DNA of 64,000 nucleotides from Paenibacillus camelliae (GCF_023715345.1 NZ_JAMBNY010000010.1:62001-126000), one strand, 5' to 3'. Positions 7,014 to 15,787 are shown, counted from the first letter of the stretch. Notes: generated by a model not told the origin, from the letters alone. Numbers and translations: made by a program.

Positions 7014-9890
7014 TCAATCACTGCTGATATAGGATAGATGGAACTCCTGACGTTTTTTTGTAAGCTCCTTATCGATCTGCTTGTTGTTCAGATATAAGGC
7101 TTCACGTGGACTTTCACCACTCGTAACGACGCCGCGGAACGCATAATCAATGGCCCTCGTTGTCATATATCCGCCAGGCACCTCTGGCACGCCTACAGTA
7201 GCCTCGAACTGTTCTTTAATCTGTGCGGCATCCTTAATTGACCACGGCAGTTGATCGAGTACCTCGACATTTGCGGTTGGATAACGAGCAGCAGATCCCA
7301 TAATCGCTTCTAATGCATTGGCATATTCTGTTTGCGTTTCTGTCGACAGCCACCATTGCATAAACTCCCAAGCAGCCTCTTTGTTGTCAGCATCATCAAG
7401 AAGAACAGTATTAATTGTGCTTGATACGACCTGGTTATTGATTGTGCCATCCGCTCGCTCTATACCAGGCAGTGGAGAGAAGGACCATTGACCTCTAATC
7501 TCTGGAGCAAATACCTCTAGCTGGTTATAGGTCGTGTATTGCGCGATACCAGCTGGCATCTCACCCGTTCTGAAGCGGTTTGGAAAATCAGCAGAAACAG
7601 GCAGGCGATAGCTTGTAAAGAAGCGTGTCACACGACTAAATGCATTCATCGCATTGTCTTCCGTCAGTGCACTCTCTATGCCGTAATCGTTGCCTTCACC
7701 CTTGAATAGATCACCGTCGTATTGAAACACCATAGAAGGGACTAGCTCTTGACCTGGGATGTAAAAATCATAGTTGTTTGCGTGGAGCACTGAGATAACA
7801 TGCTCTACGTCATCCCATGTTTTTGGCGGTGTAAGCTCAAGCTGCGATAAAATGTCATCGCGGTAAAACATCATGAGGAAGGTTTGCTGCTCTGGCAGCG
7901 CATACACTCCCTCTTGGAACGTAACCGTACGAAGTGCGCTATCATAGAACTTTTCGGCTATAGCATCATATCCCTCTAGCTTTGAAAGATCCGTTAGGGC
8001 GTTACGCATGGCGAAGTTAACAACCATGTCTTGCGGAATGGACAATGCCACATCTGGACCGTTGCCTGCTAAAGTAGCTGGCAATATAACGTCCTCGGGA
8101 ATAAGCATTAAATTGACTGGAATATTACTTTGCGGAGTAAATTTTTGATCAATCATATCTTTAATAATTTGAGCCTGATCTCGACCAGACGATACCCACA
8201 CCGTAATGGCATCCTCACTTGTATCTCCAAACATCTCTGTTTCGTCTACAAAGAATGTAGAGAAAAATCGAGACACACTGTTGTATGCGCTAACAAAAAA
8301 GTTTGGCTTCGCTTTTTTCAGCTCAGATCCAGGAGCATACAATGTGAAGCTGTCAAGCTGCAAAGGCATCTCAGAAATCGATGTAATCCAAGTACCTAAA
8401 GAAGATATATTGTTCGCTAACGTACCGAGCTCTTTAATGACTGTGTCAGGTTTAGCTGCAATACCCGCTGCCTGTACCAGCATCTTCTCGACCATTGCTG
8501 TTTTTTCGCCCTTTTCACCGGTGATTCTCACTAATTCGTCAACAACCCGCTTCAAGCGTTCACTCTCAGCTTGGAAAAGCTCAGAATAGTTAGGAATTTT
8601 TTTCGTAATTTCATAATCAATATATTGGTCTGGTACGAGTCCAGTAATTTGCACAGTTTTTCGATAAAGATCATTAAGAACAAATACACTTTTTTCTACT
8701 TCGGATAGAGGCATTGCAAATTCACCTAACACAACCTCTAAGGAAATCGTATTTTCCCCTTCCTGCAGCAGAACAAAATACTCTTCATCTTCCTGTCCAA
8801 TGGTGTAATTGACGAATCCAGAGTGAAACGCAAACGGAACAGCCATCGCTTCACGATATGGAACTTCACCATTTACTTTTAGTTGTCTATAGGACATTAC
8901 GCCACGGTTCGTATTTTGTACGCCTCGGAAGGATAGGTGGTACAAGCCTTCCTCTGGCACATCAATCTTCCACTCGATATAATCTCCGGGCGTTCTCCAG
9001 TTGGGTCCGCCAATAGCATTTAGCTTAATTTTGTACGGATGATAAGGCTCCGTATTGGGATTGCTATAATCAGTAGCCATCGTAATGTCCACAGATGACT
9101 TTTCAATACCTAATGTGCTGCCATCGATACGTTCTGCTTGGTAGACAAGGTTTTCCTTGCTATACACGCTATACTTTTGCTTCCACTCGCTCAGCACTTC
9201 TTCATAGGATCTTACTTGTGGAGCAGTCTTTAGCGTAAGATCATGAATCTCCATAGGCTCTTTTACGGATTCAAGCGTAATCGTATGTGTGCCGGCACTA
9301 AAATAAAATTTGTAGGGCTCTAGATTTCTTTTTTGTGCATCACCGATATACACCGTCGTCAATCGCGGCTTTTCTACCGCTAAAGGTCTAATCTCATTAC
9401 CGTTTCGCTCCATGATGGCTTCCCCGTTGCTATTGTCCCATACACGGTTAAACACTAATTGATTCATCCCCTTAAAATAGCTTTCACCATCAATAAGGAG
9501 CTTTCTTTCAATTTTCGAGTTTGTACCCTTTACTGGGATATACGACAGTGAAAGATTGTAGAAGCCCGCTTCCTTCACTTGAAACGACCACTCAATCGCG
9601 CCTTGTTCACCCGTTGTAACCGCTTCTCCATTAACTAACGCTTCCATACCATCAAGCGCCTTAAACGTCGTCACATCCACCTTTACCTCAGCGGATGCCA
9701 TGTTCCCTTCATACCCTTGTGCTGAGAGGTACTCGCCGTATGAATCCTCAATATATTCATGGCTTTCCTTCTCCAGCTCAATAGCAAAAGCAGGGTCAGT
9801 GTTACCTGACCCTAGCCCTGCAGGCATGAACATGGCTAAAACTAAGACTAAAACCATACTGAATCTGAACGCTCTTTTTTTCATGCCCAT
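7014..9890 (-). CDS. Secreted solute-binding protein with N-terminal carbohydrate-binding-like modules
   Basis: A 958-residue protein with a signal peptide (about residues 1-36). Two jelly-roll-like segments follow: about 60-225 (IEWSFQVKEAGFYNLSLSYIPV and AGTHTITLESV) and about 250-400 (DYIEWKIDVPEEGLYHLSFRGV and GENTISLEVV), each resembling CBM6/CBM35-type modules. After a helical linker (about 435-510), an SBP_bac_1-type fold runs from about 560 to the end (ITVWVSSGRDQAQIIKDM, GPDVALSIPQDMV, WEFMQWWLSTETQ). The usual lipobox cysteine is absent, so the protein is not obviously lipid-anchored. It is placed just before the MalF/MalG pair and is probably their binding protein. The start ATG lies 5 bases after GGAGGT. 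It is nearly twice the usual SBP length because of the added N-terminal domains. Confidence 0.85.
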   Translation of the reverse strand: MGMKKRAFRFSMVLVLVLAMFMPAGLGSGNTDPAFAIELEKESHEYIEDSYGEYLSAQGYEGNMASAEVKVDVTTFKALDGMEALVNGEAVTTGEQGAIEWSFQVKEAGFYNLSLSYIPVKGTNSKIERKLLIDGESYFKGMNQLVFNRVWDNSNGEAIMERNGNEIRPLAVEKPRLTTVYIGDAQKRNLEPYKFYFSAGTHTITLESVKEPMEIHDLTLKTAPQVRSYEEVLSEWKQKYSVYSKENLVYQAERIDGSTLGIEKSSVDITMATDYSNPNTEPYHPYKIKLNAIGGPNWRTPGDYIEWKIDVPEEGLYHLSFRGVQNTNRGVMSYRQLKVNGEVPYREAMAVPFAFHSGFVNYTIGQEDEEYFVLLQEGENTISLEVVLGEFAMPLSEVEKSVFVLNDLYRKTVQITGLVPDQYIDYEITKKIPNYSELFQAESERLKRVVDELVRITGEKGEKTAMVEKMLVQAAGIAAKPDTVIKELGTLANNISSLGTWITSISEMPLQLDSFTLYAPGSELKKAKPNFFVSAYNSVSRFFSTFFVDETEMFGDTSEDAITVWVSSGRDQAQIIKDMIDQKFTPQSNIPVNLMLIPEDVILPATLAGNGPDVALSIPQDMVVNFAMRNALTDLSKLEGYDAIAEKFYDSALRTVTFQEGVYALPEQQTFLMMFYRDDILSQLELTPPKTWDDVEHVISVLHANNYDFYIPGQELVPSMVFQYDGDLFKGEGNDYGIESALTEDNAMNAFSRVTRFFTSYRLPVSADFPNRFRTGEMPAGIAQYTTYNQLEVFAPEIRGQWSFSPLPGIERADGTINNQVVSSTINTVLLDDADNKEAAWEFMQWWLSTETQTEYANALEAIMGSAARYPTANVEVLDQLPWSIKDAAQIKEQFEATVGVPEVPGGYMTTRAIDYAFRGVVTSGESPREALYLNNKQIDKELTKKRQEFHLSYISSD

Positions 9891-9954
9891 ACCTTACCTC
9901 CGTGATAATTACGAAGTGCCGCTATCATTGCGGTTCAACAACCTTATAGTGCGA

Positions 9955-9993
9955 GTTCAAAAAGTCCAGCTTTCAAAGAAGGACTTTTTGAAC
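9955..9993. repeat. 39-bp perfect-arm hairpin, minimal member of a terminal-inverted-repeat family
   Basis: GTTCAAAAAGTCC at 9955-9967 is matched by its exact complement at 9981-9993. The first 19 bases (9955-9973) are identical to 51733-51751, the left end of a longer element at 51733-51935. It sits between the two solute-binding-protein genes and would form a strong hairpin in their mRNA. It may act as an intra-operon terminator or stabiliser; that role is inference. Confidence 0.65.
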
Positions 9994-10004
9994 TACCTCG
10001 TTAA

Positions 10005-12080
10005 TTACTCAACTTTTACCTTCAGCGTCAAATTCGCTGTATTTCCAGCAAAGTCTGTAACTGTAATTACTACATCGTATTCACCTGGAGTCGTTGCATC
10101 CAGTTCACTTACATCAGCCGTTAGATTCGCTTTTACATCAAAGCCGTCTTTATCAGCAGCAGTATCAATAAAGTCATCCTTCCAGTTAATCGCTGAAACA
10201 TCTTCATCTACATTAACCGTACGATACTCTGCTTTTGCTGTAATGGTAGGTGCAGTTGTGTTATTTGGATCGTAAATAACAACATTAAACTTTTTGCTTG
10301 CTTCGTTGCCAGCAGCATCCTTCACACTTAACGCTAAGCCGCCTTCATATTTTGCTATTGCTGTAAAGTCAATGGCACTCGTATCTACAGCAACCGCTTC
10401 AAATGCAATGTCGCCATCAACACCATCTTCAGCTTTTACGAATTCATTCCAATTCACAGTTGCTGGATCAGTTCCTGCTGCTACTGCAATCGGAGTAACC
10501 GTTTCTGTAAAGAACGGAGGCATATTATCTACAGGCGCACTAGCACTCAATGCGCTTTCCGTCGAGCTCATCGCGTCAAGAATACGGTTTTTATTCGCAT
10601 CAATTGCAGCTGCATATTTTGGCGTGCCGTTTAAGCCGTAAATCGAGCTACCCATGATTTGCTCTTCCCACATTGGGCCCCAAGATAGAATCGTTGCAAA
10701 CTCGTTTGGAACGGGATCTGCAGATAGAGCAAGGAACGCTTCCATTACTGCCTCACCATAGGTTTCGTTCGTTACGTCTAAACCAAAGTTAAGTGCTGCA
10801 GCCTTCGCTTGAGTCGTTAAATAATCAAGCGCTTTATCACTGTTAGCCAATGTTTTATATGCAGTTGACCAGTAGATTTTGTATGCTTCAAGTGCAAGCT
10901 TTGTACGCTCTTCGTCAATACCTTTCAGTACAGCCATTTGGTTACCAGGAGCAACGTGCTGTTGGTACTTCGGATCATCAGCAGACAAATGATCTGGTCT
11001 TGGGAATGGAACAACCCCCATAGACTCTCCACGCTCAGCTAATGCCTGACCTGCGCCAGCTGCTAGCCAAGGAACCATATTCGTAAATACCGTTTCACCA
11101 TTACCGAAATCATTCGCATTCCAAGTCCAGCCTGGTCCAGGCTCGCTATCATTGTATCTAGCTGTAAACATTAAGTTTTTATTCGTCAGGCGATCAATGT
11201 ACTCAATCGCTTGCTTTGCTTCTGCAGAATCAGCTGTTAGGCCATTTTCGCCATACACCGCACTACCATTGGAGTGGATTGCATGATAGGCTGTTTGTCT
11301 GTAGTCCGTTTGGAACGCTTTAATAGGCACATCCGTTCTAACTGGAGACATTTTGTTAGCATAGAACTCGTTAATTTTCGTTAAGTAGTCTTCGAATTTT
11401 GACCATGTCCACTCGCCCTTTTTCCAAAGGTCATGTGGATAAACAGTCTGACCATTTTCCTTCAAAGCATCAACCTGATCTAGATAGTCGATATTGTAGA
11501 CAAGCGGCCATTGTGGCACGAATTCAAGAATGTAGTTCAAGAAATAAACGCCACCGAACATTTGGTTACCAAACATCCACTCGTGGTCTGGATCTGCAAA
11601 GATGTCTTTATATTGATCTAGTGGCTGGAAGATATTTTGTCCGAGCAATGTCCCTTGAGAACCGCCCCATAGCAAAGCAATGTCTACGATAGGATCGTTA
11701 GCAAGGACAGATTTCAGCAATGATTCACGGATATCCTCAGGATATTGCTTCCACTCTATTTTTACGTTTAGTTCATTTAACACGGCTTCTTCAGCTGCTT
11801 TTCTAGCTGCAAGCTGATCTGGAGGCATACCTGGCTCACCAGTTACTGGATCTGTCCAGCTTGGGTCATCTCCAGGCTGCCAGTGAGTACCAAAAACGAT
11901 AACCGTTGGCTCTCCACTCGGCTGATCATTGTTGCTTGTTTGCTCTGTGTTTTCTGTATTGGTATTGTTATTGGTCGGTTTCGGGGTATTCTCAGTTTTA
12001 GAACAAGCACTGAGCAATACTGTAGTAATTAGAACTAATGTCGTTAACAACGTAAAAGCTTTTTTTGATTTACTTACCAT
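10005..12080 (-). CDS. Extracellular solute-binding lipoprotein with C-terminal Ig-like domains
   Basis: A 691-residue lipoprotein with a lipobox LLSAC (cysteine at about residue 26) and a low-complexity T/N/P-rich linker (about 28-55). A type 1 sugar-binding fold runs from about 57 to 500 (VIVFGTHWQPGDDPSW, DPIVDIALLWGGSQ). Two tandem Ig-like segments of about 85 residues follow, at about 515-600 and 605-691. Each ends in the pattern D-x-AGN-x-A followed by a beta strand, as in bacterial DUF5011/HYR-like domains. Binding proteins seldom carry such tails. It is the first gene of the minus-strand operon; a GGGGGAAG ribosome site lies 9 bases before the ATG. The 114-bp gap to the next gene holds a perfect hairpin that may reduce read-through. 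Confidence 0.85.
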   Translation of the reverse strand: MVSKSKKAFTLLTTLVLITTVLLSACSKTENTPKPTNNNTNTENTEQTSNNDQPSGEPTVIVFGTHWQPGDDPSWTDPVTGEPGMPPDQLAARKAAEEAVLNELNVKIEWKQYPEDIRESLLKSVLANDPIVDIALLWGGSQGTLLGQNIFQPLDQYKDIFADPDHEWMFGNQMFGGVYFLNYILEFVPQWPLVYNIDYLDQVDALKENGQTVYPHDLWKKGEWTWSKFEDYLTKINEFYANKMSPVRTDVPIKAFQTDYRQTAYHAIHSNGSAVYGENGLTADSAEAKQAIEYIDRLTNKNLMFTARYNDSEPGPGWTWNANDFGNGETVFTNMVPWLAAGAGQALAERGESMGVVPFPRPDHLSADDPKYQQHVAPGNQMAVLKGIDEERTKLALEAYKIYWSTAYKTLANSDKALDYLTTQAKAAALNFGLDVTNETYGEAVMEAFLALSADPVPNEFATILSWGPMWEEQIMGSSIYGLNGTPKYAAAIDANKNRILDAMSSTESALSASAPVDNMPPFFTETVTPIAVAAGTDPATVNWNEFVKAEDGVDGDIAFEAVAVDTSAIDFTAIAKYEGGLALSVKDAAGNEASKKFNVVIYDPNNTTAPTITAKAEYRTVNVDEDVSAINWKDDFIDTAADKDGFDVKANLTADVSELDATTPGEYDVVITVTDFAGNTANLTLKVKVE

Positions 12081-12197
12081 ACTTTGCTTCCCCCTGTTTT
12101 CGTAATTTGTAATCCAATCGTTCGATCAGAAAAAGAAAAACATTATGATTAGACAGAAGTTGACGAATGACTCATTTACACCACACATAAAGTAAAA

Positions 12198-12211
12198 AGT
12201 AAGCGCTTTAA
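12198..12211. promoter_or_regulatory. cre-like site (candidate CcpA operator)
   Basis: AGTAAGCGCTTTAA resembles the palindromic catabolite-responsive element TGTAAGCGCTTACA at 11 of 14 positions, including the central AAGCGCTT. It lies in the presumed 5' untranslated leader of the operon that starts at 12080, a position where CcpA acts as a roadblock. Motif match only. Confidence 0.5.
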
Positions 12212-12324
12212 TTTTCAAGCAACATTCATTCAAAAAAAGCTTTTATCACCTTCCTATCCGTTCCCCTTATTCATAACCTTAATCAAATGATCCCTGCAAA
12301 ATTAATCATAATGTAACCCGTTTT

Positions 12325-12340
12325 ATGAAAGGGGTTTCAC
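12325..12340. promoter_or_regulatory. Palindrome ATGAAA-GGGG-TTTCAC, candidate operator
   Basis: Six-base arms ATGAAA/TTTCAC around GGGG. It shares 14 of 16 bases with the core of the longer palindrome at 12748-12763. It lies about 40 bp downstream of the predicted start point of the minus-strand operon, a position suited to repression. It resembles LacI/CcpA-family half-sites (TGAAA..TTTCA) but with GG instead of CG at the centre. Confidence 0.45.
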
Positions 12341-12387
12341 TTCTCTCAAAAAAAATAGGTGAATTAGTTCATCTCTTGTTTGATGCC

Positions 12388-12417
12388 ATTTTATCGCCTC
12401 ATACTTTATATTGTCAA
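12388..12417 (-). promoter_or_regulatory. SigA-type promoter of the uptake operon
   Basis: On the minus strand, TTGACA (complement of 12412-12417) is followed after 18 bases by TAAAAT (complement of 12388-12393). The start point would be near 12381, giving a leader of about 300 bases before the ATG at 12080 that includes the palindrome and one cre-like site. Confidence 0.5.
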
Positions 12418-12533
12418 CACAAAAATTTTAATGCCATTCTGACCAAGCCTTACTGAGCTATCAACACAAAAACTTCAAAAATTTTGAAAATAACCGTTGT
12501 TTTTTAATGACGTCCTTCGTATAATGGTGTAAA

Positions 12534-12547
12534 TGTAACCGCTTTCT
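12534..12547. promoter_or_regulatory. cre-like site (candidate CcpA operator)
   Basis: TGTAACCGCTTTCT matches the consensus TGWAANCGNTNWCA at all defined positions except the last. It lies in the middle of the divergent region, so it could affect either the glycosidase or the uptake operon. Motif match only. Confidence 0.5.
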
Positions 12548-12611
12548 ATGATGATCCGGCAAATTTTATAAGCAAACTGTTCTTCACTTTAATCATACTT
12601 CTCTTTCATCG

Positions 12612-12713
12612 TTCTACTCTTGAATAGTTCTACTCTTGTATAGTTTCACTCTTGTTTCACTCTTGTTTTACTCTTGTTTTACTCTTGTTTTATTCATGAA
12701 TTATTCTCTCTTG
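12612..12713. repeat. Degenerate tandem repeat, about eight copies of TTYACTCTTG with 11-16-bp spacing
   Basis: Copies begin at 12612, 12628, 12644, 12655, 12666, 12677 and 12688, plus a decayed one ending at 12713. The first three are 16 bp apart and the later ones exactly 11 bp apart, close to one helical turn. It lies about 85-185 bp upstream of the glycosidase start codon. Confidence 0.75.
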
Positions 12714-12741
12714 AATTTGTTATTTTCTTGGGTCTTCTTAG

Positions 12742-12769
12742 CCCTTTATGAAATGGGTTTCATAAAGGG
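12742..12769. promoter_or_regulatory. 28-bp perfect palindrome upstream of the glycosidase gene
   Basis: The 12-base arm CCCTTTATGAAA (12742-12753) and its exact complement (12758-12769) are separated by TGGG. The palindrome ends 27 bp before the ATG at 12797. It is either an operator (core shared with 12325-12340) or an mRNA hairpin just ahead of the ribosome site. Confidence 0.6.
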
Positions 12770-12796
12770 TATGTTATTCGTAACTGGAGGGTGTGA

Positions 12797-15145
12797 ATGA
12801 CAAGTCAAAAAAAGATGCTCCTGATTGCCTTAGTTGCAGTCTTGTTTATCGTCTGTCTTGTTACTTTAACTATGAATATGAGGGAGAAAAAAATGATAAC
12901 TAGTGATACTGACATGCTAGTAGAAAATACGGCTGTCCATTTGATTGAGCATGATGGCGTGCAGGTAGCCTATCAAAATGGATTACCAATCCCTGAGTTT
13001 TCTACTTGGAAGATGAATGAAGAACGCAGACAATATATTTCCTTGAATGGAGAATGGAAATTCGGACATGAGGATGACATCAATTGTCCCCAAGCTGATC
13101 TTACATGCAGCGATACTACGTATGATGATTCCGCTTGGTCTGTGCAACCCGTTCCAGCAAGTCTTGACCTAGCCTACGATAATAAGAAATACCAATATAC
13201 ATTCGGTTCATTTTGGTTTCGTAAAGTCTTTAAGGTCGAACAAGATTGGAACGACAAATTCGTTAAATTAAACGCGCTAGGAATGGGCTATCATTCTGTT
13301 GTTTTTATCAATGGAACGAAGGTTGGAGTGAATGAAGGCAGCGCAACGCCCTTCTCCTTCAATATTTCGCCTTACTTAAATTATGGCGAAGACAATATCA
13401 TCGCTGTCCAAATTATTAGACGAGCACACGACCATGAAGATGTTGGAGCTCTGCCAGCTGGTGGATTTGACTGGTGGGATTATTCCGGCATTACTAGAGA
13501 TATCTACTTGGAGGCGACAGCTCCACAGACGATCTCTAAAGTCATTGTCGATGCTTCTCCTCTTAAGAAACGAGTCCGTGCTTCTGTCGTCCTACTAAAC
13601 TACAGCAAAGAAGCTGCAACGCTAGATGTGCAGGTTCATCCAGGTGTGGACAATATAGAAGCTCAAACGAAAAGCGTATCGTTAGGTGCGGATGAAGTAA
13701 AGGTCGTTGGCTTTGAATTTGATGCACCGGATATCGAGGCGTGGTCAACAGAGTCACCCAACCTATACCAGCTAACAGCTGAAATTATAAATGGCGATCG
13801 GCTCATTACACAATATGGCGCGATAGACGTAGAGGTTGGAGATGCAAAGGTGCTAGTTAACGGCTCTCCAGAATGGTTCAAGGCGACAAACTGGCACGAT
13901 GAGAACAAAGAGTCAGGCCGATCCATGTCACCTGAGGAATATCGTGCAGAGATTGATGTCGCTAAAAGCGCGAGCGCTAATCTTATCCGTAATGCTCACT
14001 ACAATCGTCATCCATATGCTTATGAGTATGCTGATCAGATCGGAATCTTTGTCATGGATGAGATCGAGAATTACTGGTTGAGTGAGCAGGCGATCGGTCA
14101 TCAATTGTACGAAAAAGGGTTATCACGCGAAAAAGCAATCGCTATGGCTTGGAATCAGGTGAATCATCCATCTGTCATCATTTGGAGTGTGGCGAATGAA
14201 AATACACCGAATAATACGACACATTTGGCATGGTTTAACGATATGAGAGATGCAGTAAGATTGGTCGACCCTAAGAAGAGACCTGTCACCTACGCTTCCA
14301 ATACCCAGCATCATCCGGTTGATATGTCCATGTCAGCGGCCGATATTATCGGATTCAACCAATATTATGGCTTCCACGGTGGCGAATCTGAGGATTACGG
14401 CGCCGAGCAGTACAGAAAGAAATTGCTAGAAATCCACGAGCGTTACCCTAGCAAGCCTATCATTCTATCAGAGAATGGAACATGGTCGAGCTTAGGCGAT
14501 CGCGCACGCGAGCAGTGGCAAGCAGGCAATTTTGCTGCCCATTGGGACGTAACCGTTACTTATCCATTTACAGCAGGCTACACCTTCTGGAATCTAAAGG
14601 ATTATCGCAGCAAGATGGAGTACACAAGCCGAGATCCTCAGCGCCTGTCGGGAATGGGAATGGTGGATTGGAATAATCGTTCACCTAAGGTTGTCTATTA
14701 CTACTTCCAGGAAGCAACAGATCGCGGTGCGAATCGGATCATGAATCCTCGCTTTGAACGGGGTATTGAGGAATGGCAGGTTATCTCCTCTACTAAACAA
14801 CAGTCGGTCACGCCTACTGAGGAAGGTCTGCAGCTCACATTAAATGCATCAGACTCTATTATGTTGAAGCAAAATGCATTTGATCTCTTAGCGGGCAAAT
14901 ATGTATTAGAGCTTCAATTAAGCAGTCCAGAAGATGCTGTAGCTGGAAAAATTGTGCTTAAGTCCAGCTATTTGTCTGGCGGATCATTAGAGAAGACGTT
15001 TGATTCTAGCGGCTCGATCAAGCTGCCATTTACGCTGACGCATAATGGGGTTACCAGTGTAACTGTTCAGCTTCAATTTGAAGGCACAAAAGCGAATGAG
15101 CAGATCATCATCGAACAAGTGAATTTGTTTCCCGAGTTGAAGTAG
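12797..15145 (+). CDS. Membrane-anchored glycoside hydrolase family 2
   Basis: A 782-residue enzyme with an N-terminal membrane helix (about residues 7-27) and no clear cleavage site, so probably anchored outside the cell. The family 2 layout is complete. A sugar-binding jelly roll covers about 60-225, an Ig-like domain about 230-345, and the catalytic barrel about 350-645. The acid/base is Glu468 in WSVANEN, the nucleophile is Glu559 in ILSENG, and the 91-residue spacing equals that of E. coli beta-glucuronidase. A C-terminal jelly roll (about 650-782) resembles carbohydrate-binding modules. The Asn-Lys pair that beta-glucuronidases use to read the uronate is not visible at the expected place (after FWNLKDY), so the substrate is open. 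GGAGGG lies 8 bases before the ATG. It is divergent from the uptake operon and may supply that operon with sugars. Confidence 0.87.
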   Translation: MTSQKKMLLIALVAVLFIVCLVTLTMNMREKKMITSDTDMLVENTAVHLIEHDGVQVAYQNGLPIPEFSTWKMNEERRQYISLNGEWKFGHEDDINCPQADLTCSDTTYDDSAWSVQPVPASLDLAYDNKKYQYTFGSFWFRKVFKVEQDWNDKFVKLNALGMGYHSVVFINGTKVGVNEGSATPFSFNISPYLNYGEDNIIAVQIIRRAHDHEDVGALPAGGFDWWDYSGITRDIYLEATAPQTISKVIVDASPLKKRVRASVVLLNYSKEAATLDVQVHPGVDNIEAQTKSVSLGADEVKVVGFEFDAPDIEAWSTESPNLYQLTAEIINGDRLITQYGAIDVEVGDAKVLVNGSPEWFKATNWHDENKESGRSMSPEEYRAEIDVAKSASANLIRNAHYNRHPYAYEYADQIGIFVMDEIENYWLSEQAIGHQLYEKGLSREKAIAMAWNQVNHPSVIIWSVANENTPNNTTHLAWFNDMRDAVRLVDPKKRPVTYASNTQHHPVDMSMSAADIIGFNQYYGFHGGESEDYGAEQYRKKLLEIHERYPSKPIILSENGTWSSLGDRAREQWQAGNFAAHWDVTVTYPFTAGYTFWNLKDYRSKMEYTSRDPQRLSGMGMVDWNNRSPKVVYYYFQEATDRGANRIMNPRFERGIEEWQVISSTKQQSVTPTEEGLQLTLNASDSIMLKQNAFDLLAGKYVLELQLSSPEDAVAGKIVLKSSYLSGGSLEKTFDSSGSIKLPFTLTHNGVTSVTVQLQFEGTKANEQIIIEQVNLFPELK

Positions 15146-15159
15146 CAAGCAAATGAATA

Positions 15160-15204
15160 GGGCTGTTCAGCGAGTAAGCATCTGCTTACTTGCTGAACAG
15201 CCCC
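15160..15204 (+). terminator. Rho-independent-type terminator after the family 2 glycosidase
   Basis: A long inverted repeat: GGGCTGTTCAGC on the left pairs with GCTGAACAGCCC on the right, with an inner AGTAAGCA/TGCTTACT stem. The tail is only moderately T-rich. It is placed between convergent genes and could work for both strands. Confidence 0.65.
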
Positions 15205-15244
15205 TTCTTGCGTTAAATGATATTTATTGCAGCTAGTCCATCGT

Positions 15245-15787
15245 TTAATGCCAATATGTAGGATACGCTCGATTGCTGCGTAAATTGTTAATGATTAATC
15301 CCATAATTACGATCGTTACCGATCCGATAAGGACTGGCGTAACAAGATACTGCCAGCTATAGCCACCTGCGATAATAATGATCGGATTAGCCGCGGCAGG
15401 CGGGTGCGTCGTTTTCGTCAGCATGACGACAATTAATGAGACGCAAACGGCTAGTGCAAGCGTCCATGCATAATAGCCAAATAATGCGTGCACAGCTATA
15501 CCGATTGCACTTGAGAGCAAATGCCCACCAATTACATTACGCGGCTGAGAGTAAGGCACCTGCCATGCGCCAAACACAAGCAAGCAGCTCGCTCCGAATG
15601 GCGCCATAATCCATAGTGTTTCAGTAAAGCCAGTTAATGAAAGCAATATTCCGATGGTAACCGTCCCGCCTATTACGACTGTTAGCATATCTTTGATGTC
15701 AACGGTGGATGGATTATTCCCTCTGCCCGCCATCTTCGAGATATAGCGGTGCATCACATGCCCTGTCTTTGTTGCAGTACGATTCAT
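15245..15787 (-). CDS. HPP family membrane protein
   Basis: A 180-residue protein with four predicted membrane helices and the family signature THPPAAANP at about residues 127-135 (numbered from the chosen start). HPP proteins are small membrane proteins; some are linked to nitrite transport in plastids and cyanobacteria, but the bacterial role is mostly unknown. The reading frame is open further upstream, but the ATG at 15787 (MNRTATKTG) is preceded by GGAGGAA at suitable distance, so I chose it over an upstream start. It is a monocistronic-looking gene between the glycosidase terminator and the ABC exporter operon. Confidence 0.85.
   Translation of the reverse strand: MNRTATKTGHVMHRYISKMAGRGNNPSTVDIKDMLTVVIGGTVTIGILLSLTGFTETLWIMAPFGASCLLVFGAWQVPYSQPRNVIGGHLLSSAIGIAVHALFGYYAWTLALAVCVSLIVVMLTKTTHPPAAANPIIIIAGGYSWQYLVTPVLIGSVTIVIMGLIINNLRSNRAYPTYWH

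Larger units (their letters stand above)
12112..12796. other. 685-bp divergent control region between the uptake operon and the family 2 glycosidase
   Basis: AT-rich and without a credible gene. It contains the promoter of the minus-strand operon (12388-12417), two cre-like sites (12198-12211 and 12534-12547), two related palindromes (12325-12340 and 12742-12769), a tandem 11-bp repeat (12612-12713), and a direct repeat of TCAACACAAAAA near 12414 and 12460. These are listed separately. Confidence 0.7.

Noticed and set aside
9700..10275. 191-codon plus-strand open frame across the gap between the two binding-protein genes
   Set aside because: Antisense to two clear genes with signal peptides and domains; composition is that of a shadow frame.
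12797..15145. Naming the family 2 glycosidase uidA (beta-glucuronidase)
   Set aside because: Catalytic spacing fits, but the uronate-recognising Asn-x-Lys motif is not seen.
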